64,000 bases of DNA from Shimia sp. R9_2 (GTDB lineage: Bacteria; Pseudomonadota; Alphaproteobacteria; Rhodobacterales; Rhodobacteraceae). The notes beneath the pieces were generated by a model. The model had not been told where the DNA came from. It made no database searches and saw only the letters and a program-made list of their open reading frames with translations. This document shows, piece after piece, positions 1-8,993 of this stretch. Position 1 is the first letter of the stretch; each line of letters starts with the position of its first letter. The translations under genes and the position numbers were made by a program. The stretch covers positions 682,001 through 746,000 of the forward strand of contig NZ_JAGHRO010000002.1 of the NCBI RefSeq assembly GCF_017743735.1, read 5' to 3'.

Positions 1-173
1 TCCTGCACGATCTCTTCGGCCTGCGCCGCAGAGGTGCCATTACGCATCACAAAGCCCTTCAAACGCGGGGCAAAGTGATCAAACAGCCGCGAGAATGCGG
101 CTTTGTCGCGGTGATCGCGCACGGCGATCATCCACTGAGTCTCTTGTGAGGGCTCCGCTCTGGCTTGCGTCAC
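1..173 (-). CDS. rpoE: ECF sigma factor, RpoE/ECF11-like (5' part only)
   Basis: Only the first 57 codons lie in the window; the gene runs off its left edge. The start is a GTG at 173-171, chosen because AAGGAAAGG lies just upstream at ribosome-binding distance. The peptide contains the region-2 opening of an extracytoplasmic-function sigma factor (AVRDHRDKAAFSRLFDHF, then APRLKGFVMRNG and AEEIV). It resembles recalled Rhodobacter sphaeroides RpoE, which in that organism directs the singlet-oxygen response and is held by the zinc anti-sigma factor ChrR. The expected chrR gene would be outside the window. Assignment to RpoE rather than another ECF group is from recall of the sequence and is not confirmed. 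Confidence 0.7.
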   Translation of the reverse strand, partial: MTQARAEPSQETQWMIAVRDHRDKAAFSRLFDHFAPRLKGFVMRNGTSAAQAEEIVQ

Positions 174-252
174 GCGCTGCCTTTCCTTTGGTCGCGTTAT
201 CGGGGCTTTCGCCCGGTCGCGGGAAATATCAAGTGTTGCACTCACCATATCC

Positions 253-282
253 CCAATACGCGGGGGCTTAAAAGACGGATCA
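253..282 (-). promoter_or_regulatory. Candidate self-recognised ECF promoter of rpoE
   Basis: On the minus strand a TGATCC hexamer (277-282) is followed after 18 bases by TATTGG (253-258), about 80 bases before the rpoE-like GTG start. TGATCC is the -35 element known for R. sphaeroides sigma-E promoters, including its own gene, so this could be an autoregulatory promoter. The -10 match is weaker. The rest of 174-325 shows no gene. Confidence 0.4.
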
Positions 283-325
283 CCCCCGTGGTGGATTTTT
301 TCTGGCGTCTTTTCAGCGCGATGCT

Positions 326-712
326 TCAGATATGGCCGGTTTCTTCCAGAACGCGGCGCGCCACGCGGAAACACTCCAGCGATTGCGGCACACCGCAATA
401 GATCCCGATCACATGGATGATGGAGCGCACCTCCTCTGCGGTCACGCCATTGGTAAGCGCGCCGCGCAGATGAATTTCCCATTCGGTCATTTTGCCAAGA
501 GCTGCGATCATCGACAGGTTCATCATCGAACGGGTCTTGGCGTCAATGGTGTCATCGCCCCAGCCAAAGCCCCAGCACCATGCGGTCATGGCCTCCTGAA
601 ACGGGCGGTTGAAATCATCTGCGCCGTCCAGCGTCTTTTCCACATACTCGGCGCCCAGCGTCGCCTTGCGCGCGGCCAGACCTTTTTCAAACATCTCTTT
701 GTCCAAACTCAT
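326..712 (-). CDS. Carboxymuconolactone decarboxylase family protein (PcaC-like)
   Basis: A 128-residue protein of the CMD/AhpD-fold family. The helical core with TRSMMNLSMIAALGK, then EIHLRGALTNGVTAEEV and IYCGVPQSLE matches the PcaC pattern. PcaC itself decarboxylates gamma-carboxymuconolactone in the beta-ketoadipate pathway, but many family members act elsewhere and no other pca gene is visible here. It has no CxxC peroxidase motif of AhpD. The start at 712 is preferred over the longer frame to 817 because GGAGGAAAGG sits just upstream. It is transcribed toward rpoE and away from the MarR-type gene, so it may be controlled by that neighbour; this is inference. Confidence 0.8.
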   Translation of the reverse strand: MSLDKEMFEKGLAARKATLGAEYVEKTLDGADDFNRPFQEAMTAWCWGFGWGDDTIDAKTRSMMNLSMIAALGKMTEWEIHLRGALTNGVTAEEVRSIIHVIGIYCGVPQSLECFRVARRVLEETGHI

Positions 713-891
713 CCTCTGCCCTTTCCTCCAAATTTCCCGCGAAAATGCGCGGCACCTCTTGAATAGCGAGCGACAGGCGGATTCCCCAAACGCTTTGTGG
801 CGTTGAGGGGGAACCACGGGGTTTCCCTCGTAAATCCGAGGGATTATGCTACTAATTTACTGACGTAACGCTGATATGATTGGTCAAATCC

Positions 892-1398
892 ATGGAAAAA
901 CGCCCTATCGTCTCCTCCCGTCACCTCGCTGAGGGGGATGGCTGGGAAGCCTCAGAGGTCGAGTACGGGATGATCATCGCCTACAACGCGTTTTCGCGCT
1001 GGATGACCCGGTGCATGGCGGCGGCGGGTCATCCTGAGATGACCCCGCTGGAGATCCTGGCGCTGCACAATGTCAATCACCGCGACAAGGACAAGCGGCT
1101 GACAGACATCTGCTTTTTGCTCAACATTGAAGACAGCCATACGGTCAATTATGCGCTGAAGAAGCTGCTGAAGCTTGGGCTGATCCAATCGGAGAAACGC
1201 GGCAAAGAGGTGTTTTACAGCACATCAGCGGAAGGCAAGGACGTCTGTGAAGCTTACCGTGTGGTGCGCAACCGGTGTTTTATCGACGGGTTGCCACGGC
1301 TGGATATTTCCGGCGAAGAGATGCGCGAGATTGCGGCCTCTCTGCGGTCTCTGTCCGGGCAGTATGATCAGGCCAGCCGGGCGGCTGCCTCGCTTTGA
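892..1398 (+). CDS. MarR-family winged-helix regulator
   Basis: A 168-residue DNA-binding protein. The middle (MTPLEILALHNV, then KRLTDICFLLNI and HTVNYALKKLLKLGLI followed by KRGKEVFYSTSAEG) is a typical MarR winged helix with recognition helix and wing. The ATG at 892 is chosen; a TTG four codons earlier (880) is also in frame, and neither has a strong ribosome-binding site. It diverges from the PcaC-like gene and converges on the TRAP transporter genes, so either could be its target. A short inverted repeat, TTAC-tgac-GTAA (857-868), lies 24 bases before the start and could be an autoregulatory operator. The ligand is unknown. Confidence 0.8.
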   Translation: MEKRPIVSSRHLAEGDGWEASEVEYGMIIAYNAFSRWMTRCMAAAGHPEMTPLEILALHNVNHRDKDKRLTDICFLLNIEDSHTVNYALKKLLKLGLIQSEKRGKEVFYSTSAEGKDVCEAYRVVRNRCFIDGLPRLDISGEEMREIAASLRSLSGQYDQASRAAASL

Positions 1399-1419
1399 TT
1401 GAGCGAAGCGGCCGAAGAT

Positions 1420-2721
1420 TTAGCGGCTCATCAGCTCCGGCAGGTAGGTCACGATTTGTGGGAAGACACAGATCAGCAAGACGCCCAGAAGCAAAAGCAG
1501 GAAGAACGGGAATGCAGCCTTTGCGATTCGCAGGATGTCAAGCCGGGTCATGCCCTGGATGACAAAGAGGTTGAAGCCCACTGGCGGGGTGATCTGGCTC
1601 ATCTCCACCACGATCACCAGATAGATGCCAAACCACAGCGGGTCGATGCCCACTGCGGAGATCATCGGCATGATGATGGAGGTGGTGAGCACCACCACGC
1701 TGATGCCGTCCAAGAAACAGCCCAGCACGATGAAAAACAGCGTCAGCGCCACCAGAAGGGCGGGCACCGAAAGCTCCATCGCGCCAATCCATGCCGCCAG
1801 ATTGCGCGGCAGGCCGGTGAAGCCCATCGCCACGGAAAGATAGGCTGCGCCCAAGAGGATAAAGGCAATCATACAGCTGGTGCGGGTGGCAGACAGCAGC
1901 GCGTCCATGAAGAGTTTCACGCTGAAGCTGCCGGAAGCCCAGGCAAGCACTGTGGCCAGCACCACGCCCAGCGCGGCGGCATCTGTTGGCGAGGCAAGCC
2001 CTGTGTAGATGGAGCCGATCACGCCGATGATCAGCAGGGCCACGGGGATGAGATTGCGCGAGGCGGCGAGTTTTTCCCGCAGCGGGAAATCCCGCACCTC
2101 TTGTGGGATCAGGGCCGGGTTCATCCATGCGCGCACGGCGACGTAGCCGGCAAAAAGCGCAATCAACATGAAGCCCGGCAGGATGCCAGCCACAAAGAGG
2201 CGCGCGATGGATTGCTCGGTCGCCACGCCATAGACGATCAGGATGATTGAAGGCGGGATCAGCAGCCCCAAGGTGGCGGAGCCTGCGAGCGTCCCGATGA
2301 TCAGGCTTTCGGGGTAGCCGCGTTTGGTGAGTTCGGGCACAGACATGCGGCCGATGGTGGCGGCCGTGGCGGCGCTTGAACCGGAGACGGCGGCAAAGAT
2401 CGCGCAGCCAAAGACGTTCACATGCAAAAGCCGCCCCGGCGCGCGGGTGAGCCATGGGGCGAGGCCTGAGAACATGTCTTGGCTCAAGCGGCTGCGCAGC
2501 AAGATCTCCCCCATCAGGATAAACAGCGGCAGAGCGGTGAGCGCCCAGCTGTGGGAGTGCCCCCAAAGCGTGGTGGCAAGCACCAGCCCGGCGGGCGCGT
2601 TGGAGAAGGCGGTCATCGCCACCAACGCCACAACGCCCAGCGCCATGGCCACCCAGAGCCCGGCGGCGAGGCAGATCAGCATTAGCCCCAAAAGGATCGC
2701 GGCAATCATTGGATCGGCCAT
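1420..2721 (-). CDS. TRAP transporter large permease (DctM type)
   Basis: A 433-residue, strongly hydrophobic protein with about a dozen membrane segments, the size and pattern of the DctM subunit that carries the solute in tripartite ATP-independent periplasmic transporters. Motifs include GSSAATAATIGRMSVPEL, PPSIILIVYG, and PPVGFNLFVIQG near the C-terminus, all typical of the family. The ATG at 2721 follows the small-permease stop by one base with GGAGATG overlapping the junction, indicating translational coupling. It is the last gene of the P-Q-M operon. The operon lies next to a hydantoinase/oxoprolinase, so the solute may be a cyclic amide or related acid, which is inference only. Confidence 0.93.
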   Translation of the reverse strand: MADPMIAAILLGLMLICLAAGLWVAMALGVVALVAMTAFSNAPAGLVLATTLWGHSHSWALTALPLFILMGEILLRSRLSQDMFSGLAPWLTRAPGRLLHVNVFGCAIFAAVSGSSAATAATIGRMSVPELTKRGYPESLIIGTLAGSATLGLLIPPSIILIVYGVATEQSIARLFVAGILPGFMLIALFAGYVAVRAWMNPALIPQEVRDFPLREKLAASRNLIPVALLIIGVIGSIYTGLASPTDAAALGVVLATVLAWASGSFSVKLFMDALLSATRTSCMIAFILLGAAYLSVAMGFTGLPRNLAAWIGAMELSVPALLVALTLFFIVLGCFLDGISVVVLTTSIIMPMISAVGIDPLWFGIYLVIVVEMSQITPPVGFNLFVIQGMTRLDILRIAKAAFPFFLLLLLGVLLICVFPQIVTYLPELMSR

Positions 2722-2722
2722 A

Positions 2723-3247
2723 TTACATCTCCTCCGCGGCGTGCAGCACCGGCTTGCGGGTTGCAATGAGTTCCACCAAGGACTGCACCAGCGCAACGCA
2801 CAGCAGACCGATGCCAAAGGTCATCACGCCTTGGGGCAGATAGAGCGGCACCGGAATGATCCCGTTGGAGACATCCCCGTAATGCAGGCTTTCCATCACC
2901 AGCGCGCCGCTGAAATAGACCGCATAGCCGACAAAGCCGATGGCCACCAAAAGCGTGACCGCTTCGAGCGCGATAATCGCGCGGCGGCCCATGCGCTGCA
3001 CAAACAGCGTCACCCGGATATGGCCGCCTGAGCGCAGGGTGTAGGCCATGGCCAGAAAGGTGGCCCCAGCCAGCATGAAGCCCGCGAAATCCGCATAGGA
3101 TGGAATGGTGGAAGGCAAGACGCCGGGCATCACGCGCCCCATGCCATTGAGCACAATTTGCGCGCTGACCAGAAGGCAGATCGCCAGTATCAGCATGGCA
3201 CTGACATATCCGGCGGCCCGGTAAATTCCGTCCAAAGCTCTGCTCAC
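2723..3247 (-). CDS. TRAP transporter small permease (DctQ type)
   Basis: A 174-residue membrane protein with four predicted membrane segments, matching the DctQ subunit. The start is a GTG at 3247 (VSRALDGIYRAAGY), chosen because AGGAGG lies six bases upstream; upstream codons in this frame would run through the solute-binding-protein gene. Family-like features are the polar stretch YTLRSGGHIRVTLFVQRM between membrane segments 2 and 3 and the PQGVMTFG segment before the last helix. It sits between the binding protein and the large permease and should form the QM membrane complex. Confidence 0.9.
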   Translation of the reverse strand: MSRALDGIYRAAGYVSAMLILAICLLVSAQIVLNGMGRVMPGVLPSTIPSYADFAGFMLAGATFLAMAYTLRSGGHIRVTLFVQRMGRRAIIALEAVTLLVAIGFVGYAVYFSGALVMESLHYGDVSNGIIPVPLYLPQGVMTFGIGLLCVALVQSLVELIATRKPVLHAAEEM

Positions 3248-3329
3248 GCCCTGCCCTCCTGTCTGGTCTGGTCTTGTTCGCCACATATGAAAACCGGCGA
3301 TGACAGGCACCGCCGGTTCGCTATGGGGC

Positions 3330-4292
3330 TTACTTGCTGGAGTAATCCGCCAGCGCCGCTTTGGCGGCATCAGAGGCGTTTGCGTTCCAATTTTCGAGCA
3401 TCTTTGCGCCGATGCCCTGCAAGCCTTCGACCAGAGCCGGGCTTGGCTCATAAACGGTGATGCCATTGGCGGCGAGTTCGGCGGTTTTGGCGTCGGCTTC
3501 AGCGGCGGACATTTCCCAGCCGCGGGTTTCGGCGGTGTCTGCTGCGGCCAGAACCGCCGCCTGCACGTCTGCATCCAGACGGTCAAACACGCGCTTGTTC
3601 ACCACAACGATGTTTTTTGGCACCCAAGCGTTGATCGGGCTGTAGTGGCTCACAAAATCCCAAGCGGTGGAGTTCACACCGGTGGAGGGCGAGGTGATCA
3701 TCGCGGCGACCTGACCGGTGGTGAAGGCCTGTGGAATGTCGGACGCCTCAACCTGAACAGGCGCGGCACCGGCGAGGGTGGCGAACTCTTCCAATGCCGC
3801 GTTATAGGCGCGGAAGCGTAGGCCGTTCAGATCCTCAACGGTTGCAATTTCGCCGTTGGTATAAAGACCCTGTGCTGGCCATGGCACGGAGAAGAGCGGC
3901 ATCAGCCCCTGCTCTGCCAGAAGCTCGGTCACAACCGGCTCTTGTGCGGCCCAAAGGGCGCGTGCGTCATCATAGCTGGTGGCGACAAACGGCTGGCTGT
4001 CCAGACCATAGGCCAGATCTTCGTTGGACAGACGTGACAGGAAAAACTCCCCGATGGGCACCTGACGGGAACGCACGGCGTTTTTGATTTCCGCGTGCGG
4101 GATCAGCGAGCCTGCGGAGTGAATGGTGATGTCCAGCTCACCGTCGGTGGCGGCGCGCACATCCTCGGCGAACTGCATGATGTTCTGGGTGTGGAACGTG
4201 CTGTCGCCATATGGCGTTGGCATGTCCCAACCTTCGGCGTGGACCATTGTGGCACAGGCCATGGCGGCGGCGGCAAATGTCATTTTGCGCAT
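3330..4292 (-). CDS. TRAP transporter periplasmic solute-binding protein (DctP type)
   Basis: A 320-residue exported binding protein. An N-terminal signal peptide (MRKMTFAAAAMACATMVHA, then EGW) is visible, so the start at 4292 is preferred over the longer frame to 4430. The mature part has DctP features: an early HSAGSLIPHAEIKNAVRSRQ segment, the GLYTNGEIATVEDLNGLRFR stretch holding the conserved Arg, and VKNIVVV-like strands (here WVPKNIVVVNKRVF). It is the first gene of the P-Q-M operon and diverges from the hydantoinase gene. The solute cannot be read from sequence; genomic context points to a substrate or product of the hydantoinase/5-oxoprolinase. Confidence 0.9.
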   Translation of the reverse strand: MRKMTFAAAAMACATMVHAEGWDMPTPYGDSTFHTQNIMQFAEDVRAATDGELDITIHSAGSLIPHAEIKNAVRSRQVPIGEFFLSRLSNEDLAYGLDSQPFVATSYDDARALWAAQEPVVTELLAEQGLMPLFSVPWPAQGLYTNGEIATVEDLNGLRFRAYNAALEEFATLAGAAPVQVEASDIPQAFTTGQVAAMITSPSTGVNSTAWDFVSHYSPINAWVPKNIVVVNKRVFDRLDADVQAAVLAAADTAETRGWEMSAAEADAKTAELAANGITVYEPSPALVEGLQGIGAKMLENWNANASDAAKAALADYSSK

Positions 4293-4341
4293 TGTTTTGG
4301 TGCTCCCTGTTTTTGCAGAACGTCGAATCTGACGCCCACAT

Positions 4342-4364
4342 AACGTTGACAAATTGTCAGCGTT
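4342..4364. promoter_or_regulatory. Operator-like palindrome in the divergent TRAP/hydantoinase promoter
   Basis: The 113-base gap between the divergent starts holds a palindrome with arms TGACAA (4347-4352) and TTGTCA (4354-4359) around a single A, extended by matching outer arms AACG (4342-4345) and CGTT (4361-4364) with one mismatched position on each side. A TTGACA hexamer (4346-4351) inside it could be the -35 of the hydantoinase promoter, with CATAAA (4370-4375) as a possible -10. A regulator bound here would control both directions. The type resembles GntR-family operators; no GntR gene is in the window. Confidence 0.6.
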
Positions 4365-4405
4365 CTCACCATAAAGCAACAATAATTCGATTCTAGGAGA
4401 GACCG

Positions 4406-7400
4406 ATGACCACAGAGCACGACAGCGCATGGCAATTCTGGGTCGACCGTGGCGGCACGTTTACCGACATCGTGGCGAAGGCGCCGGATGGCGGGCTCAA
4501 AACCCATAAGCTCTTGTCAGAAAACCCAGAAATCTACAAAGACGCGGCGGTGCATGGTATCCGCCAGCTGCTCGATCTGGCCGAGGGTGACGCGATTCCT
4601 AGAGGCGCGATCGATGCCGTAAAAATGGGCACAACGGTTGCAACCAATGCACTTTTGGAACGCAAGGGCGAGCGTACCGTGCTGCTAATCACCAAAGGGT
4701 TGCGCGATTTATTGCGGATTGGCTATCAGAACCGCCCAGCGCTTTTTGATCTCAATATTGTGTTGCCAGAGCTGCTCTATGATGAGGTGATCGAAGTTGA
4801 AGAGCGGCTGGATGCGGATGGCAATGTCATCACCGCGCTAGATGCCGAAGCGGCGCGGAGGGCGCTGGAATCGGCCCATGCGGCGGGGTTCCGGTCTGTC
4901 GCCATTGCGCTGATGCACAGCTACCGCTTCCCGGCACATGAGAAAACGCTAGGCGAGATTGCTGAGGAGATCGGCTTTTCGCAGATTTCACTGAGCCATG
5001 AGACCAGCCCGCTGATCAAGCTTGTGGGGCGTGGCGACACAGCTGTGGTAGATGCCTACCTCTCCCCTATCCTGCGCCGCTATGTGGATCAGGTGGCGAC
5101 TGCGCTCGACACAGCCAAAGGTGGCTGTGAGCGGCTGCTCTTTATGCAATCCAACGGTGGTTTGACCGATGCACGGCTGTTTCAGGGGCGCGACGCGATC
5201 CTGTCTGGCCCAGCGGGCGGTGTTGTCGGCATGGTGCGCTCTGCGGCGGAGCTTGGATTTGACAAGCTGATCGGCTTTGACATGGGCGGCACATCGACAG
5301 ATGTCTGCCACTACGCGGGCGAATATGAGCGTTCGTTTGAGACCGAGGTGGCCGGGGTGCGGATGCGCGCACCGATGATGTCGATCCACACGGTTGCGGC
5401 GGGCGGCGGCTCGATCCTGAGCTACCGTGATGGCCGTATGCAAGTGGGACCGGAAAGCGCAGGGGCCAATCCGGGGCCTTGCGCCTATCGTCGTGGCGGG
5501 CCGCTCACCGTGACAGACTGCAACGTGCTGCTCGGCAAATTGCAGCCCGACCATTTCCCGCATGTCTTTGGCCCGAACGGCGATCAGCCCTTGGATGTGG
5601 ACGCTGTGCGCGTGAAGTTCGAAGCGCTGAAGGCGGAGATTGGCAGCGAGAAATCCGTGGAGGATCTCGCCGAAGGCTTCCTGCGGATTGCCGTGGAAAA
5701 CATGGCCAATGCGATCAAGAAGATCTCGGTGCAGCGCGGCTATGACGTGACCAAATACACGATGAACTGCTTTGGCGGTGCGGGTGGGCAACATGCCTGT
5801 CTTGTGGCCGATGCGCTTGGCATGGAAAGCATCTTCATCCACCCGTTTGCGGGCGTTCTCTCTGCATTTGGCATGGGGCTTGCGGACATCCGCGCCATGC
5901 GGGAAAGCCAAGTGGCCTGCGCGCTTGATGCGCCAGAGGCCGCTGCGGCCTTGCAGGATCTCACCTGTGCGGCGCATGCCGAAGTGGCTGAGCAAGGGGT
6001 TGCGGATCAGGACATCACTGTCTCGCAAACTGCGCATATCCGCCCAAAAGGCGCACAGCAGAGCCTCACCGTAGCGTTCGGCACTCCCGAGACCATGCGG
6101 GACGACTTTATCACCGCCCACAAGCAACGCTTTGGCTTTGCGCCGGAGACCGATGATCTGATCATTGATGTGGTGGTGGCTGAGGCGATTGGCCAGACCG
6201 GCGAAGCGGTGACCATGCCAGACCCAGAGGGCACCGACAGCGCGGCCCCCAATGTGACGCTCTACACAGGCGGGCGTTTGCAAGAGGTGCCGCTGGTGGA
6301 TCGCGCCACATTGGCGCTTGGGCAATCGGTGACCGGCCCTGCCATTCTGACAGAGCCAACCGGCACCAATATGATTGAAGACGGTTGGCAGGCGACCTGC
6401 GCCACCGGCGGCAATCTGGTGCTGAAGCGCATCGTGCCGCTGAAACGCTCGGAAGCGATTGGCACCTCGGTGGATCCGGTGATGCTGGAGGTGTTCAACA
6501 ACCTCTTTATGTCGATTGCCGAGCAGATGGGCGCGACGCTTGCGAACACCGCTTATTCGGTCAACATCAAGGAGCGCTACGATTTCTCCTGCGCGATCTT
6601 TGATCAGAACGGTGATCTGGTGGCCAATGCGCCGCATGTGCCTGTGCATCTCGGCTCCATGTCGGAAAGCGTGCGCACGGTGCTGCGCGAGAATGCAGGC
6701 AAGATCCGCCCCGGCGATGTGTTCATGATGAACAACCCCTACAACGGCGGCACGCACCTGCCGGATGTGACGGTGATTACCCCGGTGTTTGACGCGGCGG
6801 GCGAGACCATCATCTACACCGTCGCTTCGCGCGGCCACCATGCCGATATTGGCGGCAAAACGCCGGGCTCCGCCCCGCCTGACAGCCGCCACATCGAAGA
6901 AGAAGGCATCGTGATCGACAACTTCCTTCTGGTGGATCAGGGCAGCCTGCGGGAGGCGGCCGCACGTGAGTTGCTCACGTCCGGGCGCTATCCCTGCCGG
7001 AACGTGAATGAAAACATGGCCGATCTGGCCGCGCAGATTGCGGCCAATGCCACTGGGGCCTCCGAGCTTACGAAGATAACCGGACAGTTTGGCCACTCCA
7101 CCGTGCAGGCCTATATGGGCCACGTGCAGGACAATGCCGAAGAAAGCGTTCGGCAGGTGCTCGATGTGTTGAAAGACAGCGCGTTTTCCTACCCGCTGGA
7201 CGGCGGTGCAAAGATCGAAGTCGCGATCAAAGTGGATAAGGAAAACCGCACCGCGACCATCGACTTCACCGGTACATCAGAACAAAGCGCGACGAACTAC
7301 AACGCCCCGATGGCGATCTGCCGCGCGGTGGTGCTTTATGTCTTCCGCACGCTTGTAGGCAGCGACATCCCGATGAACGAAGGCTGCCTCAAGCCGCTGT

Positions 7401-7999
7401 CGCTCATTGTGCCGGAAGGCTCGATGATCAACCCGAAATTCCCGGCGGCGGTGATCTCCGGCAACACAGAGGTGAGCCAGGCGATTGCCGATACGCTGTA
7501 TGGCGCGCTCGGGGTGATCGCGGGCAGTCAGGGCACGATGAACAACTTTGTTTATGGCAACGACACCTATCAGAACTACGAAACCATCTGTGGTGGCACC
7601 GGCGCGGGCGACGGGTTTGATGGCACAAGTGCGGTGCACAGCCATATGACCAACACGCGCATGACCGACCCGGAGGTGCTGGAAACCCGCTTCCCGGTGC
7701 GGGTGGAGGAATTTTCCATCCGGCATGGCTCTGGCGGTGAAGGCCGGTGGCAGGGTGGCGATGGCATCATACGGCGGCTGCGTTTCAATGAGCCGATGAC
7801 CGTGACGGTGCTGTCCTCACACCGCGTGATCCCGCCCCATGGGACCGCAGGAGGTGGCACAGGGAAAGTGGGCCTCAACAGCGTGGTCCGCACCGATGGC
7901 AGCCAAGAAAAGCTCACCGGGAATGATCAGGCTGAACTGACCGCTGGCGATATCTTTGTGATGGAAACACCCGGTGGCGGCGGCTTCGGCGCTGCTTAA
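4406..7999 (+). CDS. Fused HyuA-HyuB hydantoinase / 5-oxoprolinase
   Basis: A 1197-residue ATP-dependent cyclic-amide hydrolase of the OPLAH/hydantoinase family, the normal length for the fused form. The A half has the N-terminal phosphate-binding motif [10 protein letters not shown] (residues about 14-23), a second [11 protein letters not shown] (about 290) and a [12 protein letters not shown] segment. The B half begins near residue 690 ([20 protein letters not shown]) and contains [13 protein letters not shown] and [10 protein letters not shown], typical HyuB motifs. Known relatives hydrolyse 5-oxoproline to glutamate, hydantoins, or, in related enzymes, carboxylate acetone. The start has GGAGA seven bases upstream. 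It diverges from a TRAP operon that may import its substrate. The exact substrate cannot be decided. Confidence 0.9.
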   Translation: MTTEHDSAWQFWVDRGGTFTDIVAKAPDGGLKTHKLLSENPEIYKDAAVHGIRQLLDLAEGDAIPRGAIDAVKMGTTVATNALLERKGERTVLLITKGLRDLLRIGYQNRPALFDLNIVLPELLYDEVIEVEERLDADGNVITALDAEAARRALESAHAAGFRSVAIALMHSYRFPAHEKTLGEIAEEIGFSQISLSHETSPLIKLVGRGDTAVVDAYLSPILRRYVDQVATALDTAKGGCERLLFMQSNGGLTDARLFQGRDAILSGPAGGVVGMVRSAAELGFDKLIGFDMGGTSTDVCHYAGEYERSFETEVAGVRMRAPMMSIHTVAAGGGSILSYRDGRMQVGPESAGANPGPCAYRRGGPLTVTDCNVLLGKLQPDHFPHVFGPNGDQPLDVDAVRVKFEALKAEIGSEKSVEDLAEGFLRIAVENMANAIKKISVQRGYDVTKYTMNCFGGAGGQHACLVADALGMESIFIHPFAGVLSAFGMGLADIRAMRESQVACALDAPEAAAALQDLTCAAHAEVAEQGVADQDITVSQTAHIRPKGAQQSLTVAFGTPETMRDDFITAHKQRFGFAPETDDLIIDVVVAEAIGQTGEAVTMPDPEGTDSAAPNVTLYTGGRLQEVPLVDRATLALGQSVTGPAILTEPTGTNMIEDGWQATCATGGNLVLKRIVPLKRSEAIGTSVDPVMLEVFNNLFMSIAEQMGATLANTAYSVNIKERYDFSCAIFDQNGDLVANAPHVPVHLGSMSESVRTVLRENAGKIRPGDVFMMNNPYNGGTHLPDVTVITPVFDAAGETIIYTVASRGHHADIGGKTPGSAPPDSRHIEEEGIVIDNFLLVDQGSLREAAARELLTSGRYPCRNVNENMADLAAQIAANATGASELTKITGQFGHSTVQAYMGHVQDNAEESVRQVLDVLKDSAFSYPLDGGAKIEVAIKVDKENRTATIDFTGTSEQSATNYNAPMAICRAVVLYVFRTLVGSDIPMNEGCLKPLSLIVPEGSMINPKFPAAVISGNTEVSQAIADTLYGALGVIAGSQGTMNNFVYGNDTYQNYETICGGTGAGDGFDGTSAVHSHMTNTRMTDPEVLETRFPVRVEEFSIRHGSGGEGRWQGGDGIIRRLRFNEPMTVTVLSSHRVIPPHGTAGGGTGKVGLNSVVRTDGSQEKLTGNDQAELTAGDIFVMETPGGGGFGAA

Positions 8000-8011
8000 A
8001 TCAAAAAAGAA

Positions 8012-8041
8012 GGGCCGCTTGGAGAGATCCCCAAGCGGCCC
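8012..8041. terminator. Bidirectional terminator between hydantoinase and GDPD genes
   Basis: A perfect 11-bp stem, GGGCCGCTTGG (8012-8022) with CCAAGCGGCCC (8031-8041), lies between the convergent genes. It is followed by TTGTTCTTT on the plus strand, and on the minus strand by a T-rich tract formed from AAATCAAAAAAGAA. Confidence 0.88.
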
Positions 8042-8066
8042 TTGTTCTTTGCAGCAAGAAGCCTTG

Positions 8067-8993
8067 TTAAGCGGCGGCGCGGCGGAGCAGGCAATCCTGC
8101 ACGCGACCGGGATAATCGCTCACGATGCTGTCCACCCCGCATTCAATCATGCGGTTGATATCCGCCACCTCATTGACGGTCCATGTACCGACAACCAAGC
8201 CAAGGCCGTGGGCCTCCTCTACCAACTCGGCAGTCACATCCAGAAAATGCGGGCACCACATTTGGCCGCCGGCCTCCACGACCGCTTTGGGCAGGGACGG
8301 CGGAATTTCCTTCCAACGCGGCATCACAGTGCGGTCCACATTTTCACCCGGAAACCCTTTGGGCAGGTAAGACAGGTAGGAGGTCGGCATCTCCGGCGCT
8401 TGCGCGCGGGCCACATCGAGAATGCCCCAATCAAAGCTGTGCATCACCGTGCGCGCGACTACACCGGCGCGGCGCACCTCGGCAGCAACGGCGGCAACCA
8501 TCTCTTCGCGTTCCTGCGCCATATCAAGCGCATCCGGATCTGTCTTCATTTCCAGCAACAGCGAGAGCGATGCGTTTTCAGGCTTGGCGGCAAAGGCCAG
8601 CACATCGGCCAGAGTGGGCGCTTTGGCTGACGGCAGTGTCGCCTGATCGGAAAATCGGCGGCCGTATTCTGTGTCTCGATTGGCGGCACCTACATTGCAG
8701 CCCTGCACTTCGGCCAGGGTCATCTCGGCCACGCGCGGCCCGGGATCGGGCAGCCAGAGGCCATCTGCGCCACGGGCCAAGGCGCCGTCCAGCGTGTGAT
8801 TGTGTACCACAACCGGCACCCGGTCTTTGGTCATCACCACATCAAATTCAATCGACGCCACGCCGATCTGCTGGCAGAAGGCAAAGCCTTCCATGGTATT
8901 TTCCGGCAAAACCCCGCGCGCGCCGCGGTGCCCGGAAATCCGGGGCCCCGCCGCATCCGCGCGAAATCCATCTAGTTGCCCATATTGACGCAT
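8067..8993 (-). CDS. Glycerophosphodiester phosphodiesterase
   Basis: A 308-residue GDPD-family enzyme that would split glycerophosphodiesters into sn-glycerol-3-phosphate and an alcohol. The catalytic opening HRGARGVLPENTMEGF carries the His, Arg, and Glu-Asn of the active site; EFDVVMTKDRVPVVVHN supplies the metal-binding Glu-Asp and second His, and LLEMKTD a further acidic ligand. No signal peptide is seen, so it is probably cytoplasmic. The ATG at 8993 overlaps the ugpC stop by one base (TGATG), so it is coupled to the transporter and should process imported diesters. This is the last gene of the operon. Confidence 0.92.
   Translation of the reverse strand: MRQYGQLDGFRADAAGPRISGHRGARGVLPENTMEGFAFCQQIGVASIEFDVVMTKDRVPVVVHNHTLDGALARGADGLWLPDPGPRVAEMTLAEVQGCNVGAANRDTEYGRRFSDQATLPSAKAPTLADVLAFAAKPENASLSLLLEMKTDPDALDMAQEREEMVAAVAAEVRRAGVVARTVMHSFDWGILDVARAQAPEMPTSYLSYLPKGFPGENVDRTVMPRWKEIPPSLPKAVVEAGGQMWCPHFLDVTAELVEEAHGLGLVVGTWTVNEVADINRMIECGVDSIVSDYPGRVQDCLLRRAAA

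Noticed and set aside
1390-1410. Hairpin between the MarR-type gene and TRAP stop codons
   Set aside because: Only five base pairs and no T tract.
1399-2250. A 283-codon plus-strand frame
   Set aside because: Antisense to the TRAP large permease; very rich in His and Gln, with no ribosome-binding site.
4988-7123. A 711-codon open frame on the minus strand
   Set aside because: Antisense to the hydantoinase gene; His- and Arg-rich with no recognisable domain.
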